Source: JACDAF01 sp036276035 | GTDB lineage: Bacteria > Chloroflexota > Limnocylindria > P2-11E | DNA: 41,164 bases | Direction: 5' to 3' | Assembly: GCA_036276035.1 (NCBI GenBank) | Contig: DASUCM010000018.1 | Coordinates: 1 to 41,164, forward strand | Shown here: in pieces, positions 16,003-25,088 of the stretch | Layout of the letters: every line of letters begins with the position of its first letter | Position numbering within the stretch: the first letter of the stretch is position 1 | Notes under the pieces: generated by a model | Told to the model about the DNA's origin: nothing | The model's input: the letters and a program-made list of their open reading frames with translations, nothing else | Databases searched by the model: none | Position numbers and translations under genes: made by a program

Positions 16003-16074
16003 TACCCCGAGGGAGACTCGAACTCCCGCTTCAGGCTTCGGAGGCCTGCGCTCTATCCACTGAGCTATCGGGGC
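16003..16074 (-). tRNA. tRNA-Arg (anticodon CCG)
   Basis: The minus strand folds as a 72-base cloverleaf. The acceptor stem GCCCCGA pairs with TCGGGGT, with a G-U first pair. The D stem is GCTC/GAGC, the anticodon stem CAGGC/GCCTG carries loop CTCCGAA with anticodon CCG, and the T stem GGGAG/CTCCC carries loop TTCGAGT. The variable loop is four bases. The discriminator is A, and CCA is not encoded (ACCGG follows). It reads CGG, a frequent Arg codon in this GC-rich genome. Confidence 0.95.
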
Positions 16075-16163
16075 ATCGTCGCCGGGACGATCGCGATCCA
16101 GCGGTCATTCGGTGATCCCCCGCGCCGCCAACGGCGTCGCACTGGAGGACTCATTGTATCGCC

Positions 16164-16889
16164 GTGACCGCCGCCGAAAGGGACAAGGAGCTCTCGCTCC
16201 TGCAGCATCTGGACGAGCTCCGGCGGCGGCTGACGGTCGCTGCGATCACCGTGGCCATCGCGGCGGCGCTCTCCTTCACCTACGCGGAGCACCTCATCCG
16301 GCTGCTGCTCATCCCCTCGGGCGTGACGAAGTGCGTCGCCCTCGCGCCGACGGAGAACTTCGCCACCTTCATGCACGTCTCGCTCTTCGCCGGGATCGCG
16401 TTCGCGATGCCCGTCGTGCTCTACGAGATCTACAAGTACGTGGACCCGGCCCTGCTGCCGAAGGAGCGCCGCTTCGTGCTGCGGCTGGGGCCCTTCGTGC
16501 TCGCGCTGTTCGTCGCCGGCATGGCGTTCTGCTACTTCCTGCTGCTGCCTTCGGCGCTCGGCTTCCTCACGAACATCGGCGGCGGCGTCATCGACAACCA
16601 GCTGCGCTGCGCGGAGTACCTCTCGTTCGTGACGACGTTCATCCTCGCGATGGGCATCGTGTTCCAGATGCCCGCGATCATCTTCGTCCTCGTCCGCGTC
16701 GGGATCGTGAAGCGGCCCTGGCTCCTCCGGCAGCGGCGCTTCGTCTTCCTCGGCGTATTCCTGCTCGGCGCGCTCATCACGCCGACGCCGGACCCCTTCA
16801 ATCAGGCGCTCGTGGCGCTCCCGATGTATCTCCTCTTCGAGTTCGGGCTGCTGATCTCGCGCTTCGCAGTCCCTCGAGGCGCTCCTTGA
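16164..16889 (+). CDS. tatC: Sec-independent (Tat) translocase subunit TatC
   Basis: TatC is the membrane receptor for twin-arginine signal peptides. The 241-residue sequence starts at GTG and opens with LLQHLDELRRRLTVAA, the conserved cytoplasmic N-terminus. Six membrane helices follow. Key conserved stretches are the FATFMHVSLFAGIAFAMPVVLYEIYKYVDPAL block after helix 1-2 and FVTTFILAMGIVFQMPAII. The ITPTPDPFNQ loop before the last helix is also present. No tatA or tatB is in view, so partners are elsewhere. It is divergent from the tRNA. Its last 92 bases overlap the 3' end of rarA on the other strand. Confidence 0.95.
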   Translation: MTAAERDKELSLLQHLDELRRRLTVAAITVAIAAALSFTYAEHLIRLLLIPSGVTKCVALAPTENFATFMHVSLFAGIAFAMPVVLYEIYKYVDPALLPKERRFVLRLGPFVLALFVAGMAFCYFLLLPSALGFLTNIGGGVIDNQLRCAEYLSFVTTFILAMGIVFQMPAIIFVLVRVGIVKRPWLLRQRRFVFLGVFLLGALITPTPDPFNQALVALPMYLLFEFGLLISRFAVPRGAP

Positions 16890-18207
16890 GCTCCCTCTCG
16901 GCGCCGAGGTCCGTCGGCTCGTAGTACACGCGCCCGGCCAGCGACCCGGGCAGGAAGGTCTCATCCGGGTCGAAGTGGCCGGGGGCGTCATGTGCGTAGC
17001 GGTAGCCCTTCCCGTGGTCGAGCTGCTTCATGAGCTGCGTCGGCGCGTTGCGCAGGTGGAGCGGGACCGGGTCGGCGCGGGTGTTCTCGAGGTCGTCGTC
17101 GAGCGCGTGGCGCGCGCGCTTGATGGAGTCGGACTTCGGCGCGAGCGCGAGGTAGACGGTGGCCTCGGCGAGCGGGTAGTAGCCCTCGGGCATGCCGATG
17201 AGGTGCACCGCCTGCTGCGCGCTCGACGCGATGACGAGCGCCTGCGGATCGCCGAGCCCGATGTCCTCGGCCGCGAGGATGACCAGCCGGCGCGCGATGA
17301 AGAGCGGGTCCTCGCCAGAGTCGATCATGCGCATGAGCCAGTAGAGCGCGGCATCCGGGTCGGAGCCGCGCACGCTCTTGATGAAGGCCGAGATCGTGTC
17401 GTAGTGCGCGTCGCCCTGCCGGTCGTACACGAGCGAGCGGCGCTGGAGCGCGTCCTTCACCGCGGCGAGCGTGACGTGGCCGTCGCCGGACGCGTCGGCC
17501 GCGAGCTCGAGCGTGTTCAGCGCGACGCGCGCGTCGCCGTTCGCGACGACGACGAGCGCGTCCTCGGCGTCCTGGTCGAGCCGGACCTTCCCTGCGAGAC
17601 CTCGCTTGTCCTCGAGGGAGCGCCGGACGATGGCACGGACGTCGTCCTCGGTGAGCGGCTTGAGCGTGAAGACCCGCGAGCGCGAGAGGAGCGCCGAGAT
17701 CACCTCGAACGACGGGTTCTCCGTCGTCGCGCCGATGAGGATGACATCGCCGTTCTCGACGGAGGGCAGCACCGCGTCCTGCTGCGCCTTGTTGAAGCGG
17801 TGGATCTCATCGATGAACAGCACCGTCCGCTGCCCGGTCGCCGCGCGCAGCTCGCGCGCCTCCTCGATGATCCGGCGCAGGTCCGCGACGCCGCTTGCGA
17901 CCGCGGAGAGCGGCATGAAGCGGGCCTTCGCCCGGCGCGCGGCGATCGCGGCGAGGGTCGTCTTTCCCGTCCCGGGCGGCCCCCAGAACACCATCGAGGG
18001 CAGCTGCCCGGCGTCGATCGCGCGCCGCAGGATGCGGCCCGGGCCGACGAGGTGCGCCTGACCGACGTACTCGTCGAGGTCGCGTGGGCGCATCCGGGCG
18101 GCGAGCGGCGACCCGGCCGCGAGCGGGGCCTCGGGCTCGGTCAGCCCGGTGAAGAGAGCGGCGTTCGACGGTCTCGGCGGCTGTCGTCGCGGCCTCGTGG
18201 ACGGCAT
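16798..18207 (-). CDS. rarA: Replication-associated recombination protein A (MgsA/WRNIP1 type AAA+)
   Basis: RarA is a clamp-loader-like AAA+ ATPase acting at stalled forks. The 469-residue protein has MRPRDLDEYVGQAHLVGPG (39-57), Walker A GPPGTGKT (76-83), Walker B VLFIDEIHRF and sensor-1 LIGATTENPSFE. The family-specific C-terminal part is present (SVRGSDPDAALYWLMRMIDSG, then the MPEGYYPLAEATVYLA region). The start at 18207 (MPSTRPRRQ) is preferred to longer frames because upstream sequence is not conserved-looking. The final 20 residues read antisense to tatC and are low complexity, so that tail is probably a late extension. It is divergent from the flavin oxidoreductase gene. Confidence 0.95.
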   Translation of the reverse strand: MPSTRPRRQPPRPSNAALFTGLTEPEAPLAAGSPLAARMRPRDLDEYVGQAHLVGPGRILRRAIDAGQLPSMVFWGPPGTGKTTLAAIAARRAKARFMPLSAVASGVADLRRIIEEARELRAATGQRTVLFIDEIHRFNKAQQDAVLPSVENGDVILIGATTENPSFEVISALLSRSRVFTLKPLTEDDVRAIVRRSLEDKRGLAGKVRLDQDAEDALVVVANGDARVALNTLELAADASGDGHVTLAAVKDALQRRSLVYDRQGDAHYDTISAFIKSVRGSDPDAALYWLMRMIDSGEDPLFIARRLVILAAEDIGLGDPQALVIASSAQQAVHLIGMPEGYYPLAEATVYLALAPKSDSIKRARHALDDDLENTRADPVPLHLRNAPTQLMKQLDHGKGYRYAHDAPGHFDPDETFLPGSLAGRVYYEPTDLGAERELKERLEGLRSARSAARTRRGDTSGAPRAPD

Positions 18208-18413
18208 GGACCCAAGTGTCCTCTCCCCGTCGGGGACGGGCTGAGCGGCCGGTGCACTGCTTGAGCGTGCTTCGTGTGTTCTCGGTCGCTCTCGCCGTAT
18301 CCCCTGCTCCCTCCTACGCTGATGGAGAACATGCGGCGCGTGCTCGCTCCGGAGCGCCAGCTGGCGGTCGCGCGATCGGTCGTGTTCACGGCGGGGAAAG
18401 CGGAGGTGACGGC

Positions 18414-19826
18414 ATGACGGTCGGAACGACGAGCGCCGAGCTCGAGCCGAAGGTGGTCGATGACCTTCGGGCACGCCTGCGGGGACCGCTCCTCGCTCCC
18501 GGCGCTCCCGGCTATGACGAGGCGCGCTCGATCTGGAACGCGATGATCGACCGGCGACCCGCGCTCATCGCGCGGTGCCTGGGGGTCGCCGACATCGCGA
18601 CGTGCGTCAACTTCGCGCGCGAGCGCGGTCTCGTGCTCACGGTGAAGGGCGGCGGTCACAACATCGCCGGCCTGGCCGTCGCGGACGGCGCTCTCATGCT
18701 GGATCTCTCGCTCATGCGCGGCGTGTGGGTGGACCCCTCGAAGCGCACCGCCCGGGCGCAGCCCGGCTGCCTCCTCGGCGACGTTGACCGTGAGACCCAG
18801 CTGCACGGCCTGGCCGCGGTCCTCGGCTTCGTCTCGAACACCGGCATCGCCGGACTCACGCTCGGTGGGGGCTTCGGCTACCTCACGCGCCGCTTCGGCT
18901 GGACCAGCGACAACGTCCGCGCGATGGAGCTCGTCCTCGCCGACGGCAGCCTGGCGCGTGCGAGCGAGAGCGAGAACGCGGACCTCTTCTGGGGCCTCCG
19001 CGGCGGCGGCGGCAACTTCGGCGTCGTGACCGGCTTCGAGTACGACCTGTACCCGATCGGCCCGGAGATCGTGGGTGGGGCGGTGGCCTGGCGCGCCGAC
19101 GATGCTCCGGCGGTCCTCGAGCTCTTCCGTGAGCTCACGGAGCAGGCTCCCACCGAGGTCACCTACGTGGCGGCGCTCCGTCCCGCGCCGCCCGCGCCCT
19201 GGATCGCGAAGGAGGTGCATGGGAAGCCGATCGTCGTGATCTTCGTCTGCGACACCGGCCCGATCGAGGAGGCCGAGCGGCGCGCCGCCCGCGTGAAGTC
19301 CTTCGGCGCGCCGGTCGGAGACGTCCTCCAGCGCCGGCCGTATGTCTCTCAGCAGAGCCTGCTCGACGCGACCCAGCCAAAGGGCCGGCGCTACTACTGG
19401 AAGTCCGAGTACCTGCCGGGGCTCGGCCCGGAGCTGTTCGCGAAGGCCACCGAGCACGCCGGCCGCATCGGCTCGCCGCACTCCGCGATCGTGCTCTTCG
19501 CCCTCGGCGGAGCCGTGCGACGCCACGGCGAGGACCACTCCGCCGCCGGCAACCGGAACGCCGAGCTCGTCGTCAACATCACCGCGTCCTGGGTGGAGGC
19601 CGCCGAGGACGCGACGCACATCGAGTGGGCGCGCACAGCCTGGCGGGACCTCCGCGCGTTCTCGACCGGCGGCACCTATGTGAACTTCCTCACCGAGGAG
19701 GAGGGCAGCCAGCGCATCCAGGACGCCTACGGGCGGAACTACGAGCGGCTGGTCGAGGCGAAGACGAAGTGGGACCCGAAGAACCTGTTCCGGGCGAACA
19801 AGAACATCGCGCCGCGAGCGTCATGA
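18414..19826 (+). CDS. FAD-linked oxidoreductase, BBE type
   Basis: A 470-residue flavoprotein of the berberine-bridge/PCMH family that oxidises sugars, alcohols or alkaloid-like compounds and reduces oxygen or another acceptor. The N-terminal FAD domain has KGGGHNIAG with His82, the residue that usually carries the covalent flavin. The loop TGIAGLTLGGGFGYLTRRFG follows. The cysteine that makes a second flavin bond in bicovalent members is not seen at the equivalent loop, so one covalent link is likely. The C-terminal BBE segment (YERLVEAKTKWDPKNLFRANKNI) is intact. The ATG at 18414 is fixed by GGAGGTGA at 18402-18409. No signal peptide is present. An MFS carrier follows 49 bases later. The substrate is unknown. 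Confidence 0.92.
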   Translation: MTVGTTSAELEPKVVDDLRARLRGPLLAPGAPGYDEARSIWNAMIDRRPALIARCLGVADIATCVNFARERGLVLTVKGGGHNIAGLAVADGALMLDLSLMRGVWVDPSKRTARAQPGCLLGDVDRETQLHGLAAVLGFVSNTGIAGLTLGGGFGYLTRRFGWTSDNVRAMELVLADGSLARASESENADLFWGLRGGGGNFGVVTGFEYDLYPIGPEIVGGAVAWRADDAPAVLELFRELTEQAPTEVTYVAALRPAPPAPWIAKEVHGKPIVVIFVCDTGPIEEAERRAARVKSFGAPVGDVLQRRPYVSQQSLLDATQPKGRRYYWKSEYLPGLGPELFAKATEHAGRIGSPHSAIVLFALGGAVRRHGEDHSAAGNRNAELVVNITASWVEAAEDATHIEWARTAWRDLRAFSTGGTYVNFLTEEEGSQRIQDAYGRNYERLVEAKTKWDPKNLFRANKNIAPRAS

Positions 19827-19875
19827 GGACAACGGCACGGCGCCGCGGCACCGGCGTCGCCACATCTCCGGCAGC

Positions 19876-21111
<1,236 letters not shown>

Positions 21112-21182
21112 CGTTCATCGCCCGGCGGCGCGCTCAGCCTTCTCTCATGTCTCGCGCGCCCGCCGGTGCTTCACTGGACAGG

Positions 21183-21842
21183 ATGCCGAGAGCGCTGCTG
21201 GTCGCCGTCCTCGCGCTGTCCGCCAGCTGTACGGACCCCGGCGGCGGCGCGCCGCCTTCCATAACGACCGTCGGGCAGGCCCCGACGGCGACGCCCGGAA
21301 CCGCCGCGATCACCACGGCGCCCGGCGCCTCCGCCGCGCCGACCTCGCCAGTGGCGGCGACGACCTGCCGCGCGCCCGCGACGCCGATGGTGCCGATGAC
21401 CGAGGGCCCCTATTACAGGGCGAACCCGCCGCAGCGCACGGTCCTGTACACGCCCGGCGTGGCCGGGACGCGATTGCTCCTCAGCGGACAGGTCCTGTCG
21501 CGGTCGTGCGCGCCGATCGCGAACGCGCGGGTGGACTTCTGGCAGGCCGACGGCACCGGTGCCTACGACAACGCGGGCTACGGCTTCCGCGGGTACCAGC
21601 TCACCGACGCGCAGGGGCGCTACGAGCTCGACACCGTCGTGCCGGGTCTGTACCCCGGCCGCACCGAGCACATCCACGTGAAGGTGACACCGCCGGGCGG
21701 AGCGACGATCACGAGCCAGCTGTACTTCCCGACCTCGACCCAGAACGAGAGGGACAGCATCTTCAGCCGGGCGATGCTCGTGACCCTCACCCCCGGCACG
21801 CCGCTCCGCGGCCGCTTCGACTTCATCGTCGACCTTCCCTAA
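21183..21842 (+). CDS. Exported intradiol ring-cleavage dioxygenase-like protein
   Basis: A 219-residue protein with an N-terminal signal (MPRALLVAVLALSASC) that resembles a lipoprotein signal, Cys16 following Ser-Ala-Ser. A Thr/Pro/Ala-rich linker of about 45 residues and a beta-sandwich domain follow. Candidate iron ligands match intradiol dioxygenases: Tyr129 (TGAYDN), Tyr158 (PGLYPGR), His164 and His166 (EHIHVKV). VDFWQADGTGAY and RGYQLTDAQGRYELDTVVP are typical blocks. Surface-anchored members exist in soil bacteria and are presumed to act on catechol-like compounds from humus or lignin. An alternative ATG at 21147 would place extra residues before the signal. It is probably the last gene after the flavin oxidase and MFS carrier. 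Confidence 0.85.
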   Translation: MPRALLVAVLALSASCTDPGGGAPPSITTVGQAPTATPGTAAITTAPGASAAPTSPVAATTCRAPATPMVPMTEGPYYRANPPQRTVLYTPGVAGTRLLLSGQVLSRSCAPIANARVDFWQADGTGAYDNAGYGFRGYQLTDAQGRYELDTVVPGLYPGRTEHIHVKVTPPGGATITSQLYFPTSTQNERDSIFSRAMLVTLTPGTPLRGRFDFIVDLP

Positions 21843-21855
21843 CTCCTAAAGAGAG

Positions 21856-21871
21856 CGGGCCGCACGGCCCG
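21856..21871 (+). terminator. Hairpin after the dioxygenase-like gene
   Basis: CGGGCC (21856-21861) and GGCCCG (21866-21871) pair around GCAC, 14 bases after the TAA stop. No T run follows. It separates this gene from the regulator that starts the inositol-lipid operon. Confidence 0.45.
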
Positions 21872-21992
21872 GCCAGTCCCGTGGACCAGGCATCCATACC
21901 GGTCCTGCCGGGCGTCGTGGCGTGTTCCTTGGGTGGCTAGCCAGGCGGCCCGCGAACGTATAACCTTTTGTAGATACTTCGGGGAGCGTGCG

Positions 21993-22295
21993 ATGTCGCC
22001 TGCCAGCCTGCGCGAGCTCGAGCTGTTCCACCGCGCCCTCGCGGACGATTCCCGTCTGCTGATCGTGCGCGTCCTCGCCACCGAGGGCGAGCACAGCGTG
22101 TCGCAGCTCGCGCTGCGCCTGCACCTGAGCCAGCCGCTCATGACCTGGCACCTCCGGCGGCTGAGGCGCGCCGGGATCGTCCGCACGACGCGCGTCGGCC
22201 GCGAGGTCCGCTGCTCCTTCGATCGCGCGCGCTTCTCGGAGCTCCACGACGGCGGCTTCCGCACCCTCATGAACCGCGCGACGGCCGCCCGATGA
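21993..22295 (+). CDS. ArsR-like winged-helix regulator
   Basis: A 100-residue regulator (from the ATG at 21993) with ELFHRALADDSRLLIVRVLATEGEHSVSQLALRLHLSQPLMTWHLRRLRRAGIVRTTRVGREV... (shown in part), a full ArsR-type winged helix with the recognition helix around SQPLMTWHLRRLR. Apart from Cys93 or so in the wing, metal-binding cysteines of ArsR are absent, so the signal is probably not arsenic. A longer GTG frame begins at 21933. The ATG is preferred because GGGGAG lies six bases before it. Its stop overlaps the next ATG as ATGA, so it is the first gene of the inositol-lipid operon and may autoregulate it. The family is clear; the ligand is unknown. Confidence 0.88.
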   Translation: MSPASLRELELFHRALADDSRLLIVRVLATEGEHSVSQLALRLHLSQPLMTWHLRRLRRAGIVRTTRVGREVRCSFDRARFSELHDGGFRTLMNRATAAR

Positions 22296-22912
22296 GCCAC
22301 GGCGTCATCCCCGGCGGGATCGCGGAGGGGGCGCGCGGCGGCATCGCGCCGGTCGCGCGCCGTCTCGCCGCGCTCGGCGTGACCGCGAACAGCATCACCT
22401 TCATCGGCTTCGCCCTCTCGCTCGCGGGTGCGGCGTTCGTCGCGCAGTCGCAGCCGCTCGTCGCGCTCGTCATCCTCGTCGTCGGGTCGCTGTGCGACAC
22501 GCTCGACGGCTCGCTCGCGCGCGCGACCGGCGGTGGCACGAAGCTCGGCGCCTTCCTCGACTCGACCTTCGACCGGCTCTCGGATGGCGCGTTCTTCGCC
22601 GCGGCCGCCGCGCTCGGGAGCGCGGGCGATCCGCTCCTCTTCTGGTCCGCGCTCGCCGCGCTCGTCGCCTCCTTCCAGGTGAGCTACGTGCGCGCGAAGG
22701 CGGAGCAGGCGGGGCTCAACGCCACGGTCGGCGCGGCGCCGCGTGAGGCGCGGCTGGTCATCCTCCTCATCGGGCTTGGCGCGTGGGCCATCTTCGGCCC
22801 GCGCGAGCTGTTCACGGCGGCGGTGCTCATCGTCGCCATCCTCGCGACGCTCACGCTGATCCAGCGCGTCGTGCTCGTGGCGCGCGCGCTGGCGGACAGA
22901 GAAAGGAACTAG
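22292..22912 (+). CDS. CDP-alcohol phosphatidyltransferase, likely phosphatidylinositol-phosphate synthase
   Basis: A 206-residue, six-helix membrane enzyme with the perfect family signature D69-x2-D72-G73-x2-A76-R77-x8-G86-x3-D90-x3-D94, which holds two metal ions and CDP-diacylglycerol. The family exchanges CMP for an alcohol. Because myo-inositol-phosphate synthase lies six bases downstream, the acceptor is probably inositol 1-phosphate, giving phosphatidylinositol phosphate as in mycobacterial PgsA1. This specificity is an inference from neighbours; glycerol-phosphate is an alternative. Its ATG overlaps the regulator stop. The short N-terminus before the first helix is normal. Confidence 0.92.
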   Translation: MSHGVIPGGIAEGARGGIAPVARRLAALGVTANSITFIGFALSLAGAAFVAQSQPLVALVILVVGSLCDTLDGSLARATGGGTKLGAFLDSTFDRLSDGAFFAAAAALGSAGDPLLFWSALAALVASFQVSYVRAKAEQAGLNATVGAAPREARLVILLIGLGAWAIFGPRELFTAAVLIVAILATLTLIQRVVLVARALADRERN

Positions 22913-22917
22913 GGGAC

Positions 22918-24168
22918 ATGGCAGCGAGCACCAGGAAGAACGGGTCGGCGCGCAACGGGAACGGCGCGCGCCGCACGGCAACGGGGACGAGGCGCGTGGC
23001 GGCGCGCTCCTCCCACGCGAACGGCAACGGCGCACGCCGCGGGAAGAAGATCCGCGTCGCGATCATCGGCGTCGGCAACTGCGCGAGCTCGCTCGTGCAG
23101 GGCGTGCACTACTACCGGAACGCGAAGCCCGGCCAGCGCATCCCCGGGCTCATGCACGTCGACCTCGGCGGCTACCACATCCGGGACGTCGAGTTCGTGG
23201 CGGCGATCGACATCGACCGCAACAAGGTGGGCAAGGACCTCGCGGACGCGATCTACGCGGCACCGAACAACACCTACCGGTTCGCGGACGTCCCGAAGAC
23301 CGGCGTGAAGGTGAGCCGGGGCATGACGCACGACGGGATCGGGAAGTACCTCGCGACGGTCGTGCAGAAGGCGCCGGGCCCCACGGACGACATCGTCGGG
23401 ATCCTGCGCGACCGCAAGGTCGATGTCGTCATCTCGTACCTGCCCGTCGGGAGCGAGGAGGCGACGAAGTGGTACGTCGAGCAGGTCCTCGAGGCCGGCT
23501 GCGCGTTCATCAACTGCGTGCCGGTGTTCATCGGGCGCGAGCCGTACTGGCAGAAGCGCTTCGCGGCGAAGGGCCTGCCGATCATCGGCGACGACATCAA
23601 GAGCCAGGTCGGCGCGACGATCACGCACCGGGTGCTCACGCGCCTCTTCGGCGACCGCGGCGTGCGGCTCGACCGCACGTACCAGCTGAACTTCGGAGGG
23701 AACACCGACTTCCTGAACATGCTCGAGCGCGAGCGGCTCGAGTCGAAGAAGATCTCGAAGACCGCGGCGGTGACGAGCATGCTGCCGACGGATCAGCCGC
23801 TCGACGCGAGCGACGTCCACGTCGGCCCCTCGGACTACGTGCCGTGGCTCCTCGACCGCAAGTGGTGCTACATCCGGATGGAGGGCACGACCTTCGGCGA
23901 CGTGCCGCTGAACCTGGAGCTGAAGCTCGAGGTCTGGGACTCCCCGAACAGCGCGGGCGTGGTCATCGACGCCATCCGCTGCGCGAAGCTCGCGCTCGAC
24001 CGCAAGCTGGGCGGGACGATCGTCGCCCCGGCGTCGTACTTCATGAAGTCGCCGCCGCAGCAGATCCCGGACGACGAGGCTCGGGACTCCGTCGAGGCGT
24101 TCATCGCGGGAAAGGACGCCCGCACGCTCACCGGAGCGTCGGGCGCGACGCCGGTGAGGACGCGCTGA
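22918..24168 (+). CDS. ino1: myo-Inositol-1-phosphate synthase
   Basis: Converts glucose 6-phosphate to L-myo-inositol 1-phosphate with NAD as recycled cofactor. The 416-residue protein has a typical actinobacterial-type core starting at about residue 44. The NAD motif is IGVGNCASSLVQGVHYY, followed by LGGYHIRDVEFVAAIDIDRNKVG, the GDDIKSQVGATITHR active-site segment and LNFGGNTDFLNM. Catalytic lysines lie in the KSQVG and related stretches. About 43 N-terminal residues are an unusual low-complexity Arg/Asn/Gly tail with two NGNGARR repeats (14-19 and 35-41). The ATG at 22918 is preceded by AGGGGA. It supplies substrate for the preceding CDP-alcohol enzyme. Confidence 0.96.
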   Translation: MAASTRKNGSARNGNGARRTATGTRRVAARSSHANGNGARRGKKIRVAIIGVGNCASSLVQGVHYYRNAKPGQRIPGLMHVDLGGYHIRDVEFVAAIDIDRNKVGKDLADAIYAAPNNTYRFADVPKTGVKVSRGMTHDGIGKYLATVVQKAPGPTDDIVGILRDRKVDVVISYLPVGSEEATKWYVEQVLEAGCAFINCVPVFIGREPYWQKRFAAKGLPIIGDDIKSQVGATITHRVLTRLFGDRGVRLDRTYQLNFGGNTDFLNMLERERLESKKISKTAAVTSMLPTDQPLDASDVHVGPSDYVPWLLDRKWCYIRMEGTTFGDVPLNLELKLEVWDSPNSAGVVIDAIRCAKLALDRKLGGTIVAPASYFMKSPPQQIPDDEARDSVEAFIAGKDARTLTGASGATPVRTR

Positions 24169-25079
24169 AAGCGCCGCTCCGCCGCCGGATCTTCCAGGGC
24201 CTCGCGTACTGGCTGTACCGCGGGACCGCTGCGCTCGTGCAGCGGCTCCCGGCGCGGCTCACCTACGCGGGCGCGGTGGTCCTCGGCGAGCTCACCTACC
24301 TGCTGTGGCCGACCCGGCGTCAGGTCACGAAGCGGAACTTCTCGGTGGTGCTCGGCAAGCCGCAGGACCATCCCGACGTCGCGCGCGTCGCGCGGCGCAC
24401 CTTCCGGAACTTCGCGAAGTACGTCACCGAGATCATGCGGTTCCCGCAGCTCGATCACCTCGACTTCGCGAAGCTCGTGCGTGTCGAGGGCTGGGAGCAC
24501 CTGCGCGAGGGCCTCGCGCGGAAGCGCGGCGTCATCTTCGTGTCCATCCACTTCGGCAACTTCGATCTCGGCGGCGCGCGCATCGCGAACGACGTGAAGC
24601 TGAACGTCATCGCGGACGATCTGACCAACCAGCGCCTGATGGACCTGCTCGTCGGCAACCGGTCGCACAAGAACATCACGATCCACTCGCCGGTCGGCGC
24701 GGCGAAGAAGGTCCTCGGGGCACTGCGGCGGAACGAGATGGTCGGCCTGATGATGGATCTCGGCCCGCGCGCCGACGCCTTCGACAACGTCGAGGCCGAG
24801 TTCTTCGGGACGCCGACGCGGTTCCCCTCGGTGGCGGCGAACCTCGCGCGCGTCTCCGGCGCCCCGATCCTCGTGACCGCCGTCGTGCGCGAGCGTGACA
24901 ACACGTTCCGCGGCATCGCACTGCCGCTCATCGCCGTGGAGCGCACCCGTGAGGCCGCCGAGGACGTCCAGCGCGCGACCCAGGCGATCGCGTCGGGTCT
25001 CGAACGGTTCGTCCGAGAGTGGCCGGACCAGTGGTACATCTTCCGGCCCATGTGGCCGTCCGCACGGCCGGGACCCTAG
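24165..25079 (+). CDS. LpxL-like acyltransferase (PIM acyltransferase-like), apparent CTG start
   Basis: A 304-residue member of the lauroyl/PIM acyltransferase family, which transfers a fatty acid to a sugar of a lipid. It has the catalytic HX4D pair His129/Asp134 (SIHFGNFD), then ADDLTNQRL and the MMDLGPRADAF segment. FFGTPTRFPSVAANLARVSGAPI is also typical. Homology-like sequence extends to the very N-terminus (FQGLAYWLYRGTAALVQRLPARL), yet the only start codon there is CTG at 24165, which overlaps the ino1 TGA as CTGA. GAGGA lies four bases upstream. No in-frame ATG, GTG or TTG is nearby upstream; a GTG at residue 25 would remove the first conserved helix. Likely partner: phosphatidylinositol mannoside made by the last gene of the operon. 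Confidence 0.88.
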   Translation: MKAPLRRRIFQGLAYWLYRGTAALVQRLPARLTYAGAVVLGELTYLLWPTRRQVTKRNFSVVLGKPQDHPDVARVARRTFRNFAKYVTEIMRFPQLDHLDFAKLVRVEGWEHLREGLARKRGVIFVSIHFGNFDLGGARIANDVKLNVIADDLTNQRLMDLLVGNRSHKNITIHSPVGAAKKVLGALRRNEMVGLMMDLGPRADAFDNVEAEFFGTPTRFPSVAANLARVSGAPILVTAVVRERDNTFRGIALPLIAVERTREAAEDVQRATQAIASGLERFVREWPDQWYIFRPMWPSARPGP

Positions 25080-25088
25080 AGAGCGGCC

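Noticed and set aside
18216..18413. An N-terminal extension of the flavin oxidoreductase frame
   Set aside because: It is low complexity, and the Shine-Dalgarno site at 18402-18409 points to the ATG at 18414.
18208..18474. A longer rarA start
   Set aside because: The added residues are Arg/Ser-rich and overlap the divergent promoter region; the MPSTRPRRQ start gives the usual family length.
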